Below, piece after piece: positions 1 through 10,876 of a DNA stretch of 64,000 nucleotides. The notes beneath the pieces were generated by a model. It ran no database searches. It was not told the DNA's origin and saw only the letters and a list, made by a program, of their open reading frames with translations. Where the stretch lies: assembly GCF_003051005.1 (NCBI RefSeq), contig NZ_QAOW01000004.1, positions 186,001 through 250,000 of the forward strand, given 5' to 3'. Within the stretch, counting starts at the first letter, position 1; each line of letters opens with the position of its first letter. The stretch comes from Rhodococcus sp. OK519 (GTDB lineage Bacteria > Actinomycetota > Actinomycetes > Mycobacteriales > Mycobacteriaceae). The position numbers and the translations under genes are program-made.

Positions 1-891
1 GTCGACGGACTCGGCGGTGACTCCGGGACGGACCGCGGCCACGGCTGCGCGCTGGGCCGCCTGCAGGACCGCGACCTGCTCGGCCACCCGGGACTCGGGA
101 TCGCCGAGCACGTACGTGCGGGTGGAATCGGAGTTGTAGCCCGGCTCGACCGGTCCCCCGATATCGATCACCACGACGTCCCCCGACTCGATGACCCGTT
201 CGGACACCTCGTGATGCGGATCGGCGCCGTGCGGGCCGGATCCGACGATCACGAACGCGGCCTCGGTATGTCCCTCCGCGAGGATCGCTGCGGTGATGTC
301 CGCGGCGACCTCCGCCTCGGTACGCCCCGGCCGCAGCCACTGACCCATTCGGGCGTGGACGCGGTCGATCGCAGCACCGGCCCGGCGCAGCGCGTCGATC
401 TCGGCGTCGTCCTTGAGCATCCGCAGTTCGCGCAGAACGCCGGTCGCCAGCGCCGGGATCGCACCGAAGCGCCGTGCGAGCGGCACCAGGTGCAACGCGG
501 GCATCGCATCCGTGACCGCGACGCGCGGGGTCTCCGGCAGTAGCGAAGACACCAGTTCGTACGGATCGACACCGTCCACCCAGTCGTGCACCGGCAGCCC
601 CAGGTCACCGACGGCCGACTCGTCGAGCGAGGCCAGTTCGAGACGCGGCAGGACCACCGACGGCGGATTCCCGTCCGCCGGCACGATGAGACACGTCAGC
701 CGCTCGAAGGAGTCGGCGCGTGAGCCGACCAGGTAACGCAGGTCCGGGCCGGGCGTGACCAGCAGTCCGTCCAGTCCGGAACGCCGCGCGATCTCGGCGG
801 CGCGGGCCAATCGATCGGCGTAGACCGACGTCGGGAACCGGGATGCCTCGGCGTGATCGGGGGCGGCGCTCAGCGAACTCTCGGAACTCAT
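1..891 (-). CDS. pepE: M24 family Xaa-Pro peptidase, C-terminus cut by window edge
   Basis: Cytosolic metallopeptidase of the M24 'pita-bread' family, expected to release an N-terminal residue before proline. Reading back from the ATG at 891, 297 residues are visible and the frame is open to the window edge. The N-terminal creatinase-type domain covers about residues 1-150 (R-Y-L-V-G-S near the front). The catalytic domain then starts, with the first two metal ligands at Asp243 (V-I-D-I-G-G) and Asp255 (N-S-D-S-T-R). The remaining His/Glu ligands lie outside the window. It is divergent from the 5'-3' exonuclease gene, the same arrangement as M. tuberculosis pepE (Rv2089c)-Rv2090. The family call is firm; the exact substrate is inferred. 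Confidence 0.88.
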   Translation of the reverse strand, partial: MSSESSLSAAPDHAEASRFPTSVYADRLARAAEIARRSGLDGLLVTPGPDLRYLVGSRADSFERLTCLIVPADGNPPSVVLPRLELASLDESAVGDLGLPVHDWVDGVDPYELVSSLLPETPRVAVTDAMPALHLVPLARRFGAIPALATGVLRELRMLKDDAEIDALRRAGAAIDRVHARMGQWLRPGRTEAEVAADITAAILAEGHTEAAFVIVGSGPHGADPHHEVSERVIESGDVVVIDIGGPVEPGYNSDSTRTYVLGDPESRVAEQVAVLQAAQRAAVAAVRPGVTAESVD

Positions 892-928
892 GGGTATCAG
901 GCTAGATCGATTTGGCAGGATGGGCCGC

Positions 929-1873
929 ATGAGTGGGCCTTTGCTGCTGTTGGACGGTGCAAGTCTGTGGTTCCGGGCGTTCTATGCCCTCCCCGAGTCG
1001 ATGACCTCGCGGGACGGTCGTCCCGTCAACGCGGTCCGCGGGTTCACCGACATGGTGGCCGCGCTCATCACGCGCACTCAGCCGTCGCGGCTCGCGGTGT
1101 GCCTCGACCTGGACTGGCGACCCCGGTTCCGGGTGGAGGCCATACCGTCGTACAAGGCGCATCGCGTGGCGGAGGAATCCGACGGCTCCGCCGAGGAGGT
1201 GCCCGACACCCTCACCCCGCAGGTCGACATGATCATGGACGTCCTCGCCGCCGCGGGGATCGCGACCGCTGGCGCCGAGGGCTTCGAGGCCGACGACGTA
1301 CTGGGAACGCTTGCGGCGCAGGAGAAGAACGACCCCGTCGTGGTGGTCAGCGGCGACCGCGACCTGCTGCAGGTCGTCTGCGACGATCCGGTACCGGTCC
1401 GTGTGCTCTACGTGGGCCGGGGTCTGGCGAAGGCCGAACTGTTCGGCCCCGCAGAAGTGGCGGACAAGTACGGGGTGCCCGCCGGACGTGCGGGCGACGC
1501 CTATGCCGAACTCGCTCTGCTGCGCGGTGATTCGTCGGACGGACTACCCGGTGTGAAGGGAGTGGGCGAAAAGACAGCGTCCACGCTTCTGCTGCAACAC
1601 GGTTCGCTGGAGAACCTGCTGGCAGCCGCGGGCGATCCATCCAGCGACGTCGCGAAGGGCGTGCGGGCCAAGCTGTCCGCGGCCGCCGACTACATCGACG
1701 CCGCGGTCCCGGTCGTCCGTGTCGTCACCGACGCCGACGTGCGCCTGTCGCGGCCCGACACCCTCGCGAGCAGCCCGGCCGATCCCGCCCGGCTCGAGCA
1801 GTTGGCGGCCGAACTGGGCATCGAGCGCTCGGTCGCGCGACTGCTCGCGGCGATGGCGGCCGAACGCGCCTGA
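929..1873 (+). CDS. 5'-3' exonuclease (PolI-like flap/exonuclease domain protein)
   Basis: Stand-alone homologue of the 5'-nuclease domain of DNA polymerase I, 314 residues, acting on DNA or RNA 5' ends and flaps in replication and repair. The PIN-like domain starts at once with [12 protein letters not shown]. Metal-binding acidic motifs are E-A-D-D (about residue 110) and S-G-D-R-D (about 135). The H3TH DNA-binding motif [10 protein letters not shown] lies near residue 200. The start at 929 makes the protein begin M-S-G-P; an in-frame ATG at 890 overlaps the divergent peptidase start and adds a 13-residue basic leader unlike the family. It converges on the DUF4333 gene with an 18-nt gap. Matches the Rv2090 position in M. 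tuberculosis. Confidence 0.9.
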   Translation: MSGPLLLLDGASLWFRAFYALPESMTSRDGRPVNAVRGFTDMVAALITRTQPSRLAVCLDLDWRPRFRVEAIPSYKAHRVAEESDGSAEEVPDTLTPQVDMIMDVLAAAGIATAGAEGFEADDVLGTLAAQEKNDPVVVVSGDRDLLQVVCDDPVPVRVLYVGRGLAKAELFGPAEVADKYGVPAGRAGDAYAELALLRGDSSDGLPGVKGVGEKTASTLLLQHGSLENLLAAAGDPSSDVAKGVRAKLSAAADYIDAAVPVVRVVTDADVRLSRPDTLASSPADPARLEQLAAELGIERSVARLLAAMAAERA

Positions 1874-1891
1874 CCTGAACCCCTACCGGGG

Positions 1892-2608
1892 TCAGCTCGG
1901 GCGGCTGACCTCGTAGGTGCCCTCGTCGTCGGTGAACGTCAGCTTGACCGTCTTCTGTGAGCCGTCGACGGTCAGGGCGCACTCGAACGATGTGCCTTTC
2001 TCGACCTTCTGGCCGGACGGGCAGCTGACGCCGGTCACCGACCGTGCTCCGTAGGAATCGGTGACGATCTGTTCGACGCCACGCTGGGCGGCCTCCTGAT
2101 CGAGGGTCTTCCCGCCGAGGAGTGCCGAGAGCAACCACGCCACCAGGCCCACCACGACGACCGCCGCGATACCGATCCCGACCCAGAGCATCGTTTTGTT
2201 CCGGCCCTGCCCCGGCACCGGCTGACCGGGCTGCTGCGGCGCCCACTGATTGATCGGCTGGCCGCCGTAAGGCTGGGGCTGCTGCGGGTACCCGGGAAAC
2301 ATCTGAGGCTGACCGGGCGCGGGAGCCCCCCACTGCTGGCCCGGATTCGGCTGGCCCTGGTTGTGCTGGGGCCAGCCCTGTGGCGACTGCCCCCACTGAG
2401 TTCCCGGCGCGGGGCCCGGTGCGCCCGGGTGCGCCTGCCCCCAGGTCTGCCCCTGCACCTGATCGGAGCCGCGGTACGGGCCGGCACCGCGAACGTCGGC
2501 CGGGTAGGCGTGCTGGGGGAACTGCTCCGCCGGAGCAGGCGCGCCTGCGCCCTCGACCGAACCTCCGTCGCGCGACCACTGGGTATTCGAGTCGTACGGG
2601 CCGCTCAT
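1892..2608 (-). CDS. Single-pass membrane protein with Pro/Gln-rich N-terminus and DUF4333 domain
   Basis: 238 residues. The first ~135 are low-complexity and rich in Pro, Gln and Gly, and predicted disordered and cytoplasmic. One membrane helix follows at about residues 140-163 (M-L-W-V-G-I-G-I-A-A-V-V-V-V-G-L-V). The extracytoplasmic C-terminal ~70 residues fit the DUF4333 family, including a pair of cysteines (V-S-C-P-S and F-E-C-A-L) that could form a disulphide. The location between the exonuclease and helY matches Rv2091c. Function is unknown; the layout suggests a cell-envelope protein with a small secreted domain. Confidence 0.85.
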   Translation of the reverse strand: MSGPYDSNTQWSRDGGSVEGAGAPAPAEQFPQHAYPADVRGAGPYRGSDQVQGQTWGQAHPGAPGPAPGTQWGQSPQGWPQHNQGQPNPGQQWGAPAPGQPQMFPGYPQQPQPYGGQPINQWAPQQPGQPVPGQGRNKTMLWVGIGIAAVVVVGLVAWLLSALLGGKTLDQEAAQRGVEQIVTDSYGARSVTGVSCPSGQKVEKGTSFECALTVDGSQKTVKLTFTDDEGTYEVSRPS

Positions 2609-2755
2609 GTCGTCTCCTCGTGTCCGGTCCGCGGCCGTCTACGCCGCAACGAAATGCCTCGCCGGCAGGCCCGAGACGACTGCCACACTACGCAGTACGT
2701 GCGACGACGGGGCACATTGCCCCGCGCTGTCCGTGTCGCATCGTGCGGCGTCCCG

Positions 2756-3022
2756 TCACTCCACCAGGTGGGCCTTCGCGTGCGTCACGGCCTCGATGTC
2801 ACCGACCGTTGCATCGATCAACTGATGCGCGAGATCGGCGAGTGCGCGAGCGGTCGACAACTCGTCACCGATCGACGGCACGTTCCGATCGACCGGATTG
2901 CGCCGGGCTTGGCCGACCCCCACGATCGTGGACTCTGCCATGTGCAGGCGTGCCGTCGACCTGGTCTGCGCCTCGTGCTCGTCGATGGCGATGTCCACCG
3001 ACCACGTCTTGCCGTCCATCAT
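2756..3022 (-). CDS. Small DUF1876 family protein
   Basis: An 88-residue soluble protein with the actinobacterial DUF1876 pattern: a start like M-M-D-G-K-T-W, then D-I-A-I-D-E-H, then R-L-H-M-A, and a C-terminal half rich in Ala and acidic residues (A-L-A-D-L-A-H-Q-L). A strong ribosome site (AGGAG) lies 5 nt before the ATG at 3022; a second ATG at 3019 immediately follows and could also serve. The upstream in-frame ATG at 3052 has no such site. DUF1876 has a small dsRBD-like alpha/beta fold of unknown role. It lies between helY and the DUF4333 gene on the same strand. Confidence 0.85.
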   Translation of the reverse strand: MMDGKTWSVDIAIDEHEAQTRSTARLHMAESTIVGVGQARRNPVDRNVPSIGDELSTARALADLAHQLIDATVGDIEAVTHAKAHLVE

Positions 3023-3137
3023 CTTCTCTCCTCTCGCCGGCGCAGACGTCACGCACGAGTCTGCGCGAGTTGCGCCCGTACGAATCAGTCAACGACGGTC
3101 GAGAGAGAAAAACCAGAGCGGGCGGACGCCGACTGCG

Positions 3138-5834
3138 TCAGGTGGCCGCGATCGCGACCACACCCCGGCGGATCGATCCGATCGCCCGCGCAGCCGCCTT
3201 GGCGACCGCCGGATCGGGCGCCGTCGAATGCACCTGGTCGAGGAGATCGATCACCTGCCGGCACCAGCGCACGAAGTCACCGGCAGAAAGTTCCTTGCCG
3301 CCCGAACCCGCCGCGAGGAGAACGTCCACCAGGGGTTCGTCGTTGGCCCACCGATAGATCGCGGACACGAATCCCGAATCCGGTTCGCGGGTGACGGGCA
3401 GCTTGTGCCGGATCTCGTCGGCCTGCAGGCCGCCCCACACCCGCACTGTCTCCGCGAGCGCGTGCCGCAGCGGCACGGTGGGCCCACGATCTGGTGCGTC
3501 CGAATCCTGCCGTGACTCGTACACCACGGACGATACGACGCCGGCGAGTTCGGCAGGCGTCAGCCCACTCCAGGCGCCCCGCCGCAGACACTCCGCGACC
3601 AGCAGATCGCTCTCGCTGTAGATCCGGCCCAGACGCTGTCCGTCCTCCGTCGCCTTCGGGTCCTTGCCTTCGGAAATGTAGCCGCGTTCGGTGAGGAGCG
3701 ACACGATCCGGTCGAAGGTGCGGGCCAGCGAATTGGTGGTCGCCGCTGCCTTCTGCCGCATCGAATCGGTCTCTCGGGCGAGCCGGTTGTACCTCTCGCC
3801 GATACGGCTCAACTGCTCCCGATCAGAACGCGAATGGCACGGGTGATCGCGCAGCGCCTTGCGGAGCGCGATCACCTCACTGTCTTCACGCCCACCCTTG
3901 ACCCGCTTGGTCTTCCGCGGCGGGACGATGCCGGTCGATCGGAGCGCCGACGCCAAGTCGCGGCGCACACGAGCCGTGCGGTGATCGACGTGCCTCGGTA
4001 GACGCAGATGTCCGAGGGATCGGACCGGCACCGGGAAATCCGCGGCGCTGACCTTGCCCGCCCACTTGTCCTCGGTGAGCACCAACGGGCGCGGATCGTT
4101 CGGATTCTGGTCCGGTTCGAGCACGACGGCCAACCCCGAACGCTTGCCGACGGGAATCGCGACGACGTCACCGCGACGCAACCCCACGAGCGACGCCACC
4201 GACGCACCGCGGCGATCGGCGCGGCCCTGCCGCTCGAGCATGCGTTCGCGACTTCGCAGTTGTTCCCGGATCCCGAAGTACTCGAAGTACTCCCCATCCA
4301 CGCCGCCGAGTTTGTCGCGAAGCTCCGCCAGCGCGGCCTCGTTGCGTTCGATGCCGCGGGTCAGCCCGACAACGGACCGATCCGCCTGGAACTGTGCGAA
4401 CGATCGTTCCAGGAGTGCCCGGGATTCCGCCGAGCCCATCCGGTCGATCAGATTGATCGACATGTTGTAGCCGGGCCGGAACGAGCTGCGCAGCGGGAAC
4501 GTTCGGGTCGATGCCAGACCGGCGACGTCGGTGGGTTCGACGCCCGGCTGCCACAGCACGACGGCATGACCCTCGACGTCGATGCCGCGCCGACCGGCCC
4601 GACCGGTCAGCTGGGTGTACTCGCCCGGCGTGAGCTCGGCGTGGGTGTCGCCGTTGTACTTGACGAGTCGTTCGAGGACAACGGAACGCGCCGGCATGTT
4701 TATACCCAGCGCCAACGTCTCCGTCGCGAACACGGCGCGCACCAGACCGTTGACGAACAACTCCTCGACGGTCTCCTTGAACGCCGGCAGCATCCCCGCA
4801 TGGTGGGCAGCGAATCCCCGTTCGAGAGCCTCGCGCCAGCCCCAATAGCCGAGCACCTCCAGATCCGGGCGCGGCAGGTCACGAGTGTGCTTGTCGACGA
4901 TCTCGCGGATCTGCACGGTCTGTTCCGGCGTCGTCAGCCGCAGCTTCGACCGGACGCACTGTGCGAGCGCAGCCTCGCACCCGGCGCGGCTGAAGATGAA
5001 CGTGATCGCGGGCAGCAGCCCCTCCTCGTCGAGGCGGGCGATCACCTCCGGCCGAGGAAGTGGCCGGAAGTCGTTGGACCGGTAGTTGCCGCGACCGCGG
5101 GGCTCCCATGAACTCTCGCGGTCGAGCGCGAGCCTCTGCTTCACGTGACGCACGAGGGAGGGATCGACGACCAGTTGACGCGCAGCCCCCTCGGCGACCT
5201 TGGCGTCGAAGAGGTCGAACAGGCGCCGACCCACGAGGATGTGCTGCGAGAGCGGAATCGGCCGGGTCTCGTCCACGACGATCGTCGTGTCGCCGCGGAC
5301 CGTCTCCATCCAAGCGCCGAATTCCTCGGCGTTGCTCACGGTGGCGGACAGGCTCACCAGTCGCACGTCTTGCGGAAGGTGCAGGATCACCTCCTCCCAC
5401 ACGGCGCCACGGAACCGGTCGGCGAGGTAGTGCACCTCGTCCATCACGACGTGGGACAGGCCCCGCAATGCCGGCGAATCCGCATAGAGCATGTTGCGGA
5501 GCACCTCGGTGGTCATGACCACCACCGGCGCATCCGAGTTGATGCTCGTGTCACCCGTCAGTAAGCCGACGGCGTCACTGCCGTAGCGCTCGGCGAGTTC
5601 GTTGAACTTCTGGTTGCTGAGCGCCTTGATCGGCGTCGTGTAGAAGCACTTACGACCCGACTCCAACGCCAGGTGCACCGCGAACTCACCGACAACTGTC
5701 TTACCTGCGCCGGTCGGCGCGCACACCAGCACCCCGTGGCCTGCCTCGAGGGCCGCACAGGATTGAAGCTGGAAGGGGTCGAGCGGGAAGCTCAGCTGCG
5801 CGGTGAAAGAGTCGAGCCGGTTACTCACAGTCAC
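3138..5834 (-). CDS. helY: Ski2-like DExH-box RNA helicase HelY
   Basis: ATP-dependent helicase of the Ski2/Mtr4 type, 898 residues, likely acting on structured RNA. Visible motifs in order: Walker A A-P-T-G-A-G-K-T (about residue 40), the DExH box D-E-V-H-Y-L (about 132), S-A-T (about 160), then in the second RecA domain [11 protein letters not shown] and [10 protein letters not shown]. The C-terminal ~400 residues hold the helical Ski2-type domains. The GTG start at 5834 overlaps the tatC stop by 4 nt (GTGA), implying translational coupling. Another in-frame GTG lies two codons downstream. The tatA-tatC-helY order is that of M. tuberculosis. Confidence 0.95.
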   Translation of the reverse strand: MTVSNRLDSFTAQLSFPLDPFQLQSCAALEAGHGVLVCAPTGAGKTVVGEFAVHLALESGRKCFYTTPIKALSNQKFNELAERYGSDAVGLLTGDTSINSDAPVVVMTTEVLRNMLYADSPALRGLSHVVMDEVHYLADRFRGAVWEEVILHLPQDVRLVSLSATVSNAEEFGAWMETVRGDTTIVVDETRPIPLSQHILVGRRLFDLFDAKVAEGAARQLVVDPSLVRHVKQRLALDRESSWEPRGRGNYRSNDFRPLPRPEVIARLDEEGLLPAITFIFSRAGCEAALAQCVRSKLRLTTPEQTVQIREIVDKHTRDLPRPDLEVLGYWGWREALERGFAAHHAGMLPAFKETVEELFVNGLVRAVFATETLALGINMPARSVVLERLVKYNGDTHAELTPGEYTQLTGRAGRRGIDVEGHAVVLWQPGVEPTDVAGLASTRTFPLRSSFRPGYNMSINLIDRMGSAESRALLERSFAQFQADRSVVGLTRGIERNEAALAELRDKLGGVDGEYFEYFGIREQLRSRERMLERQGRADRRGASVASLVGLRRGDVVAIPVGKRSGLAVVLEPDQNPNDPRPLVLTEDKWAGKVSAADFPVPVRSLGHLRLPRHVDHRTARVRRDLASALRSTGIVPPRKTKRVKGGREDSEVIALRKALRDHPCHSRSDREQLSRIGERYNRLARETDSMRQKAAATTNSLARTFDRIVSLLTERGYISEGKDPKATEDGQRLGRIYSESDLLVAECLRRGAWSGLTPAELAGVVSSVVYESRQDSDAPDRGPTVPLRHALAETVRVWGGLQADEIRHKLPVTREPDSGFVSAIYRWANDEPLVDVLLAAGSGGKELSAGDFVRWCRQVIDLLDQVHSTAPDPAVAKAAARAIGSIRRGVVAIAAT

Positions 5835-6784
5835 AGTGTGTCCGTGTAGTCCTGCGCGGCCGCAGTCGGAGCGGCGGACGACTGAACGGGAGCGGTGTCC
5901 CCGATCGGCGTGGGTTCGGTGATCGACGAGGCGTCCTCGTCGTCCAGTGCGCCCCAGTTCTCTGTTTCACGACGCGCCTTGCGGCTGTCGTTGATCCGCG
6001 AGATTTGGACGGCGATCTCGAACAGGACGGTCAGCGCCAACGCGAGTGCCAGCATCGAGAACGGGTCCTGACCCGGTGTCGCGACCGCGGCGAAGACGAA
6101 CAACGCCATGATGAGACCGCGGCGCCACGCCTTGAGTTTGGCGTACGGCAGCACACCGACGACGTTGAGCGCGACGATGAGCAGCGGAATCTCGAAGCTG
6201 ACGCCGAAGATGATCAGGAGATTGATCACGAAACCGAAGTACTGGTTGCCGCTCAGCGCAGTGATCTGGACGTTGTCGCCGATTGTCATCAGGAAGTGCA
6301 GAGCCTTGGCGACGACGACGTAGGCGAGGACCGCGCCGGCCATGAACAGCACCGACGCGCCGACGACGAAGCTGATCGCGTACTTGCGTTCCTTGGAGTA
6401 CAGGCCGGGGGTGACGAATCGCCAGATCTGGTACAGCCAGACCGGGCACGCCAGGACGATTCCCGCCGTCAAGGCAACCTTGAAGCGCAGCATGAACTGG
6501 TCGAACGGGCCGGTCGCAAGCAACCGGCATGCGCCGTCGGAGCTGAGATCCGCGCGACTCGACGAGGGCAGCGAACAGTACGGGCCCCGCAAGAGTTCTC
6601 CGAGGCTCTCGATGCCGAGGATCCGGGTCGAGTACCAGACGAATCCGATGATCGTCGTCACGATGACCGCCGCGACCGCGAGCAGAAGTCGCGTCCGAAG
6701 CTCGTAGAGGTGATCGATGAGCGACATCGTGCCGTCTGGATTTGTCCTGCGCCTGCTCCGACGCGGGTCGAACGGAATTCGCAC
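5831..6784 (-). CDS. tatC: Twin-arginine translocase subunit TatC
   Basis: Core receptor of the Tat pathway in the cytoplasmic membrane; it recognises twin-arginine signal peptides and recruits TatA. 317 residues with six hydrophobic segments. The diagnostic N-terminal motif [11 protein letters not shown] lies at residues 20-30. The GTG start at 6784 is preferred over the internal ATG at 6727 because mycobacterial TatC carries a similar basic N-terminal extension. The last ~60 residues are a polar, acidic cytoplasmic tail. A strong hairpin separates it from tatA. At least one Tat substrate, the phospholipase C at 18.2 kb, is in this window. Confidence 0.96.
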   Translation of the reverse strand: MRIPFDPRRSRRRTNPDGTMSLIDHLYELRTRLLLAVAAVIVTTIIGFVWYSTRILGIESLGELLRGPYCSLPSSSRADLSSDGACRLLATGPFDQFMLRFKVALTAGIVLACPVWLYQIWRFVTPGLYSKERKYAISFVVGASVLFMAGAVLAYVVVAKALHFLMTIGDNVQITALSGNQYFGFVINLLIIFGVSFEIPLLIVALNVVGVLPYAKLKAWRRGLIMALFVFAAVATPGQDPFSMLALALALTVLFEIAVQISRINDSRKARRETENWGALDDEDASSITEPTPIGDTAPVQSSAAPTAAAQDYTDTL

Positions 6785-6810
6785 TGTGGGCCCTAGCCTT
6801 GATCAGCCGG

Positions 6811-6839
6811 ACACCGGGGTGAGTTCGTCACCCCGGTGT
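6811..6839 (-). terminator. Perfect 12-bp hairpin between tatA and tatC
   Basis: Two exact 12-nt arms (ACACCGGGGTGA and its complement) flank a 5-nt loop. No T-run follows on either strand, so it is an intrinsic-like terminator without a U-tail or an RNA-processing structure. It lies inside the tatA-tatC transcript and may help produce more TatA than TatC. Confidence 0.6.
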
Positions 6840-6854
6840 GTGGTGGTACGTGGA

Positions 6855-7127
6855 CTAGGCCGACTTCGGCTCGGTGTGCGACTGCGGAGTCTCCACGACC
6901 GTGACATCGACCGTCGGGGACGGAAGCTGACCGGTGGGCGCAGCAGGCGGCTGAGTCGCGGCGTTCGGCGTCGTGTTGCCCTCGTTCTGCATCTCCTTGA
7001 CCTCGCTCTTGAAGATGCGCAGCGAGCGTCCGAGTCCGCGAGCCGCATCGGGCAGCTTCTTCGAGCCGAACAGGATGATGACGACCAGGGCCACAATGGC
7101 CCAGTGCCAGGGGCTCATGGCTCCCAT
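6855..7127 (-). CDS. tatA: Twin-arginine translocase pore subunit TatA
   Basis: 90-residue Tat subunit that oligomerises to form the translocation path. An N-terminal membrane helix ([15 protein letters not shown]) is followed by the hinge G-S-K-K-L-P and an amphipathic helix with [12 protein letters not shown]. The rest is a Pro/Thr-rich tail. A clear ribosome site (GGAGG) lies 5 nt before the ATG at 7127; an ATG three codons in is less well placed. No tatB is present nearby. Confidence 0.96.
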   Translation of the reverse strand: MGAMSPWHWAIVALVVIILFGSKKLPDAARGLGRSLRIFKSEVKEMQNEGNTTPNAATQPPAAPTGQLPSPTVDVTVVETPQSHTEPKSA

Positions 7128-7268
7128 AGTTACCTCCAGGTATCAGATGCCAACGATGCTACCGGACGTGTGTGCGTCGATCTTGCGGTAAATGTCCAGT
7201 TCACCGTGACGTTACAACCAACCGGAGCTGCTGCTGCGCAATCGGCCGAGCCGTTAACGAAGCAGTAA

Positions 7269-7288
7269 TCCGAAATTACACTTTCGGA
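7269..7288. repeat. Short inverted repeat downstream of pafC
   Basis: Arms TCCGAAA and TTTCGGA are separated by 6 nt, in the 228-bp relatively AT-rich gap between pafC and tatA. It may be a weak terminator for pafABC or a regulator site for tatA; nothing else is recognised in the gap. Confidence 0.35.
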
Positions 7289-7355
7289 CGCTTCCACGGT
7301 GGCGGATCGGGGTCATCGGCCACCGCACACGCGTCGTCGACACGAGAGCCCGACG

Positions 7356-8357
7356 TCATGCATCCAGGGCGTCGTACGCGTCCAAAGCTGCTCGCGCCCG
7401 CCGTCGAACAGCCTCGACCAACTCGGGCGGATCCACGACGCGCGCACCGGACCCGAATCCCAGCACGAGGCGCGCCATCCATTCCTGGGAGCCGTACCGC
7501 ATGGTCGCCTCGACTGAACGATCCGGCAAAGTCCGCACGGGTTCGAGTGGATAGTTTTCCAGGATCCAGCCGTGGTCGGGCGCGATCTGCAGCACCGCGA
7601 GGGGCAGGTCCGCGTCCGCACTGAACAGCTCGAGGTGCTCGTCGGTCCCGAGCGCCTGAGTTGGGGGCTCGGCAGGCTCGTCCAACTCGACCGCGGCATC
7701 GATCCGGTCGAAACGGAACAGGCGCACGCCCTCGGCCTGACGGCACCACGCCTGCAGGTACGTGTGGTCGTCGAGGAGCAGCGATCGGATGGGGTCGACT
7801 ACCCGCTCGGTGAGTGCGTCACGCGACGCCGAGTAGTAGGTCAGCCGCAGCGCTCTGTCGCGCTGCAGCGCGTCCCGGACGGTGGCGGCGACGGGGTTCT
7901 CCGGTGCCGCCCCGCCGCCGTCGACGCCGCCACCGCCGACTCCGCCGTCGCCGTCGTCCGAACCCGCACCCTCGCGCCGCGCCGCACTGCCGGCGGCCGA
8001 TTCGATCTTCGCGATCGCGCCCTGTGCTGCGGACGGATCCACCATGCCCGGCATCTCGGCCAGCGAGCGCAGCGCGATCAGCAGCACAGTCGCCTCGGTC
8101 GACGTCAGCCGCAGTGGCCGATCGATACCGGCCGAGAAGACCACCGCCACGGTGTCACCCTCGAAGGACAGGTCGATCAGGTCGCCGGGACCGTAGCCGG
8201 GCAGCCCACACACGAACAGTTGCTGCAGGTCCTTCGTCAGGTTCGGGACGCTGACACCGAGTTCCCTCGCTGCGGCCTCCTTGCTGATCCCCGGATTCGC
8301 GATGAAGTACGGAACCATGTTCAGCAGTCGCGCCAGACGCGACAAACCGGCCGTCAT
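7356..8357 (-). CDS. pafC: WYL-domain transcriptional regulator PafC
   Basis: 333-residue half of the PafBC activator, which drives the LexA/RecA-independent DNA-damage response in mycobacteria. An N-terminal winged helix (about residues 1-90; K-E-A-A-A-R-E-L-G-V-S-V as the HTH) is followed by a WYL domain and a C-terminal WCX-type extension. A Gly/Asp-rich linker at about residues 140-165 is unusually long. The ATG at 8357 overlaps the pafB stop by 4 nt (ATGA), which fixes the start against a longer open frame reaching 8501. Cotranscribed with pafB and probably pafA. Confidence 0.93.
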   Translation of the reverse strand: MTAGLSRLARLLNMVPYFIANPGISKEAAARELGVSVPNLTKDLQQLFVCGLPGYGPGDLIDLSFEGDTVAVVFSAGIDRPLRLTSTEATVLLIALRSLAEMPGMVDPSAAQGAIAKIESAAGSAARREGAGSDDGDGGVGGGGVDGGGAAPENPVAATVRDALQRDRALRLTYYSASRDALTERVVDPIRSLLLDDHTYLQAWCRQAEGVRLFRFDRIDAAVELDEPAEPPTQALGTDEHLELFSADADLPLAVLQIAPDHGWILENYPLEPVRTLPDRSVEATMRYGSQEWMARLVLGFGSGARVVDPPELVEAVRRRARAALDAYDALDA

Positions 8358-9367
8358 CGAACCTCTCCCCCTTCGTCGGCCGCGAGCTCGACGTCCGCCG
8401 CGAACCGCAGTTTCTCCTTGACGTCCGCACGCAACGATTCCGGCGCGAGAACGAGCGCGTCCAGCCCGTGGCCCGCGATGAGCCGCGCCGTCCAGCCCCA
8501 CGACCGAACCGGTATGTCCAGGACGGCTCCGGCACGGCCGCCGAGTTCGCGCGCCTCACGAACGGTCCCGAGCCGACGCAATTCGAAGGCCCGGCCGTCG
8601 GCCACCCAGACCGTCGCCGTACCGGTCACGGAGCCCGCCCCGGTCACCGAGTCGACGATGTCGCGCAGGTCGACGTCCGCAGGCTTGCGGACCGCGTTCT
8701 CCGGACCCACCGCGTGGACCGGTTCGCTGATCCGGGACAACCGGAACGTGCGCGTCGCGTCACGGTCGACGTCGTGGCCCACGAGATACCACCGGCCGTG
8801 CAGGGTCACGACGCCCCACGGCTCGACGGTCCGGTCCACATAGGGTTCCGTGGGAGCGCTTCGGTGCCGGAAACTGACCGCCTGGCCGGCGTCGATCGCC
8901 TCGAGCAATTGCCGCAGCGCCGATTCCGAACCGCGGGTGCGTGCGGGGACGGCGGCCACAGGAACAGCGTCGATGTCTGCGTCCACCTGAACCCCCGCGG
9001 CCCTGAGCTTCATGAGCGCGCTCTGGGAGGTCGACATGAGTTCGGGTGATCCCCACAGCCGGGCCGCCACCGCGACCGCGGCCGCCTCACCGCTGTCGAG
9101 GTCCACCTCGGGCAGCTCGTACGCCGTGCGGTTGATGCGATAGCCCTCGACGGTGGAGAACCGGTTCGCCGGCCCCGTCTCGAGCGGAATGCCGAGGTCA
9201 CGGAGTTCACTCTTGTCCCGCTCGAACATCCGGTTGAACGCCTCGTTGCTCGGCGACTCGCGGTACCCCACGACGCTCTCACGGATCTTCTCGGCGGTCA
9301 GAAACTGTCGCGTCGACAACAGGCAGATGACAAGGTTCATCAGCCGCTCGACTTTGGAGGTCGCCAC
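8354..9367 (-). CDS. pafB: WYL-domain transcriptional regulator PafB
   Basis: 337-residue partner of PafC. The N-terminal winged helix (V-E-R-L-M-N-L-V-I-C-L-L, then the F-L-T-A-E-K-I-R helix) is followed by a WYL domain with the W-Y-L-V-G-H motif (about residues 198-203) and a C-terminal extension. PafB and PafC act as a heterodimer that recruits RNA polymerase at RecA-NDp promoters after DNA damage. Candidate targets are visible in this window before pup and before the RecB-like gene. Lies 90 nt downstream of pafA. Confidence 0.94.
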   Translation of the reverse strand: MATSKVERLMNLVICLLSTRQFLTAEKIRESVVGYRESPSNEAFNRMFERDKSELRDLGIPLETGPANRFSTVEGYRINRTAYELPEVDLDSGEAAAVAVAARLWGSPELMSTSQSALMKLRAAGVQVDADIDAVPVAAVPARTRGSESALRQLLEAIDAGQAVSFRHRSAPTEPYVDRTVEPWGVVTLHGRWYLVGHDVDRDATRTFRLSRISEPVHAVGPENAVRKPADVDLRDIVDSVTGAGSVTGTATVWVADGRAFELRRLGTVREARELGGRAGAVLDIPVRSWGWTARLIAGHGLDALVLAPESLRADVKEKLRFAADVELAADEGGEVR

Positions 9368-9457
9368 GCCGAGAAGAGTAGCGGTCCTACCCCCGACCGG
9401 ACGGTAACAAAACGGTCGTTTCGTTCGCAGGGTCGCCGAACGAACCGATGGGCGCGG

Positions 9458-10816
9458 TCACATCGAAGCGATGAGCCGCTCGACCCGTTCGTCGACCGAG
9501 CGGAACGGGTCCTTGCAGAGCACGGTCCGCTGCGCCTGATCATTGAGCTTGAGGTGCACCCAGTCCACCGTGAAGTCACGGCCCGCGTCCTGTGCGGCGG
9601 CGATGAACTCGCCGCGCAATTTCGCACGGGTGGTCTGCGGCGGGGTCTGCACGGCCGCCTCGATCGTCTCGTCCTCCGTCACCCGCTTCGCGAGGCCCTT
9701 GCGCTGCAACAGGTCGAACACACCACGACCGCGCTTGATGTCGTGGTAGGCCAGGTCCAGCTGGGCGATCTTCGGATCCGCCAGATCCATGCCGTACTTG
9801 TCCTGGTACCGCTGGAACAGCTTTCGCTTGATGACCCAGTCGATCTCGGTGTCCACCTTCGCGAAGTCCTGGTTCTCGACGGCGTCGAGGGTGCGACCCC
9901 ACAGATCGACCACCTGGTCGACCTGTGGATCCCGCTCGCGGGTACGCAGATGATCGACCGCGCGGGAGTAGTACTCCCGCTGGATGTCGAGCGCACTCGC
10001 CTGGCGGCCACCCGCGAGCCGAACCGGTCGACGGCCCGTAAGGTCGTGGCTGACCTCGCGGATCGCACGAATCGGGTTGTCGAGGGCGAAATCACGGAAC
10101 GGAACTCCGGCCTCGATCATCTCGAGAACCAGGGCGGCGGTGCCGACCTTGAGCATCGTCGTGGTCTCTGCCATGTTCGAGTCGCCGACGATCACATGGA
10201 GCCGCCGGTACTTCTCGGCGTCGGCATGAGGTTCGTCGCGGGTGTTGATGATCGGCCGCGAACGGGTGGTGGCGGACGACACGCCCTCCCAGATGTGTTC
10301 GGCGCGCTGCGACAGGCAGAAGGTCGCCGCCTTCGGCGTCTGCAGGATCTTGCCGGCGCCGCAGATCAACTGGCGCGTCACGAGGAACGGCAGCAACACG
10401 TCGGAGATCCGGGAGAACTCGCCCGCTCGGACCACGAGGAAGTTCTCATGGCACCCGTACGAGTTTCCCGCCGAGTCGGTGTTGTTCTTGAACAGGTAGA
10501 TGTCGCCGCCGATGCCTTCCTCGGCGAGCCTTTGTTCGGCGTCGACAAGAAGGTCCTCGAGCACGCGCTCGCCCGCCCGATCGTGGTTCACGAGTTGCAG
10601 CAGGCTGTCGCATTCCGCGGTCGCGTACTCGGGATGTGACCCGACATCGAGATACAGTCGCGCCCCGTTGCGGAGGAAGACATTGGAACTGCGGCCCCAC
10701 GAGACCACCCGCCGGAAGAGGTAGCGGGCAACCTCGTCCGGACTCAGCCGTCGATGACCGTGAAAGGTGCAGGTGACACCGAACTCGGTCTCAATTCCCA
10801 TGATTCGTCGCTGCAC
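9458..10816 (-). CDS. pafA: Pup-protein ligase PafA
   Basis: Attaches Pup through its C-terminal glutamate to substrate lysines using ATP. 452 residues, the same length as M. tuberculosis PafA and, as I recall that sequence, nearly identical along most of it. The glutamine-synthetase-like core shows M-G-I-E-T-E-F-G-V (ATP/Mg acidic residues), [20 protein letters not shown] and [11 protein letters not shown]. The start is GTG at 10816 (M-Q-R-R-I-M-G-I-E). A TACTGT hexamer at 10828-10823 sits 6 nt before it, so the mRNA is probably leaderless. Confidence 0.97.
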   Translation of the reverse strand: MQRRIMGIETEFGVTCTFHGHRRLSPDEVARYLFRRVVSWGRSSNVFLRNGARLYLDVGSHPEYATAECDSLLQLVNHDRAGERVLEDLLVDAEQRLAEEGIGGDIYLFKNNTDSAGNSYGCHENFLVVRAGEFSRISDVLLPFLVTRQLICGAGKILQTPKAATFCLSQRAEHIWEGVSSATTRSRPIINTRDEPHADAEKYRRLHVIVGDSNMAETTTMLKVGTAALVLEMIEAGVPFRDFALDNPIRAIREVSHDLTGRRPVRLAGGRQASALDIQREYYSRAVDHLRTRERDPQVDQVVDLWGRTLDAVENQDFAKVDTEIDWVIKRKLFQRYQDKYGMDLADPKIAQLDLAYHDIKRGRGVFDLLQRKGLAKRVTEDETIEAAVQTPPQTTRAKLRGEFIAAAQDAGRDFTVDWVHLKLNDQAQRTVLCKDPFRSVDERVERLIASM

Positions 10817-10822
10817 ACTTCG

Positions 10823-10828
10823 ACAGTA
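10823..10828 (-). promoter_or_regulatory. Predicted -10 of leaderless pafA promoter
   Basis: On the minus strand, TACTGT (TAnnnT type) is followed by 6 nt and then the pafA GTG. This spacing puts the transcription start on the first base of the start codon, and no ribosome site is seen. Confidence 0.5.
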
Positions 10829-10876
10829 CAGCGCGGAGGCCGTTTGCCTTGCCGTTCGCGATGAGCCTCGCGGCCC

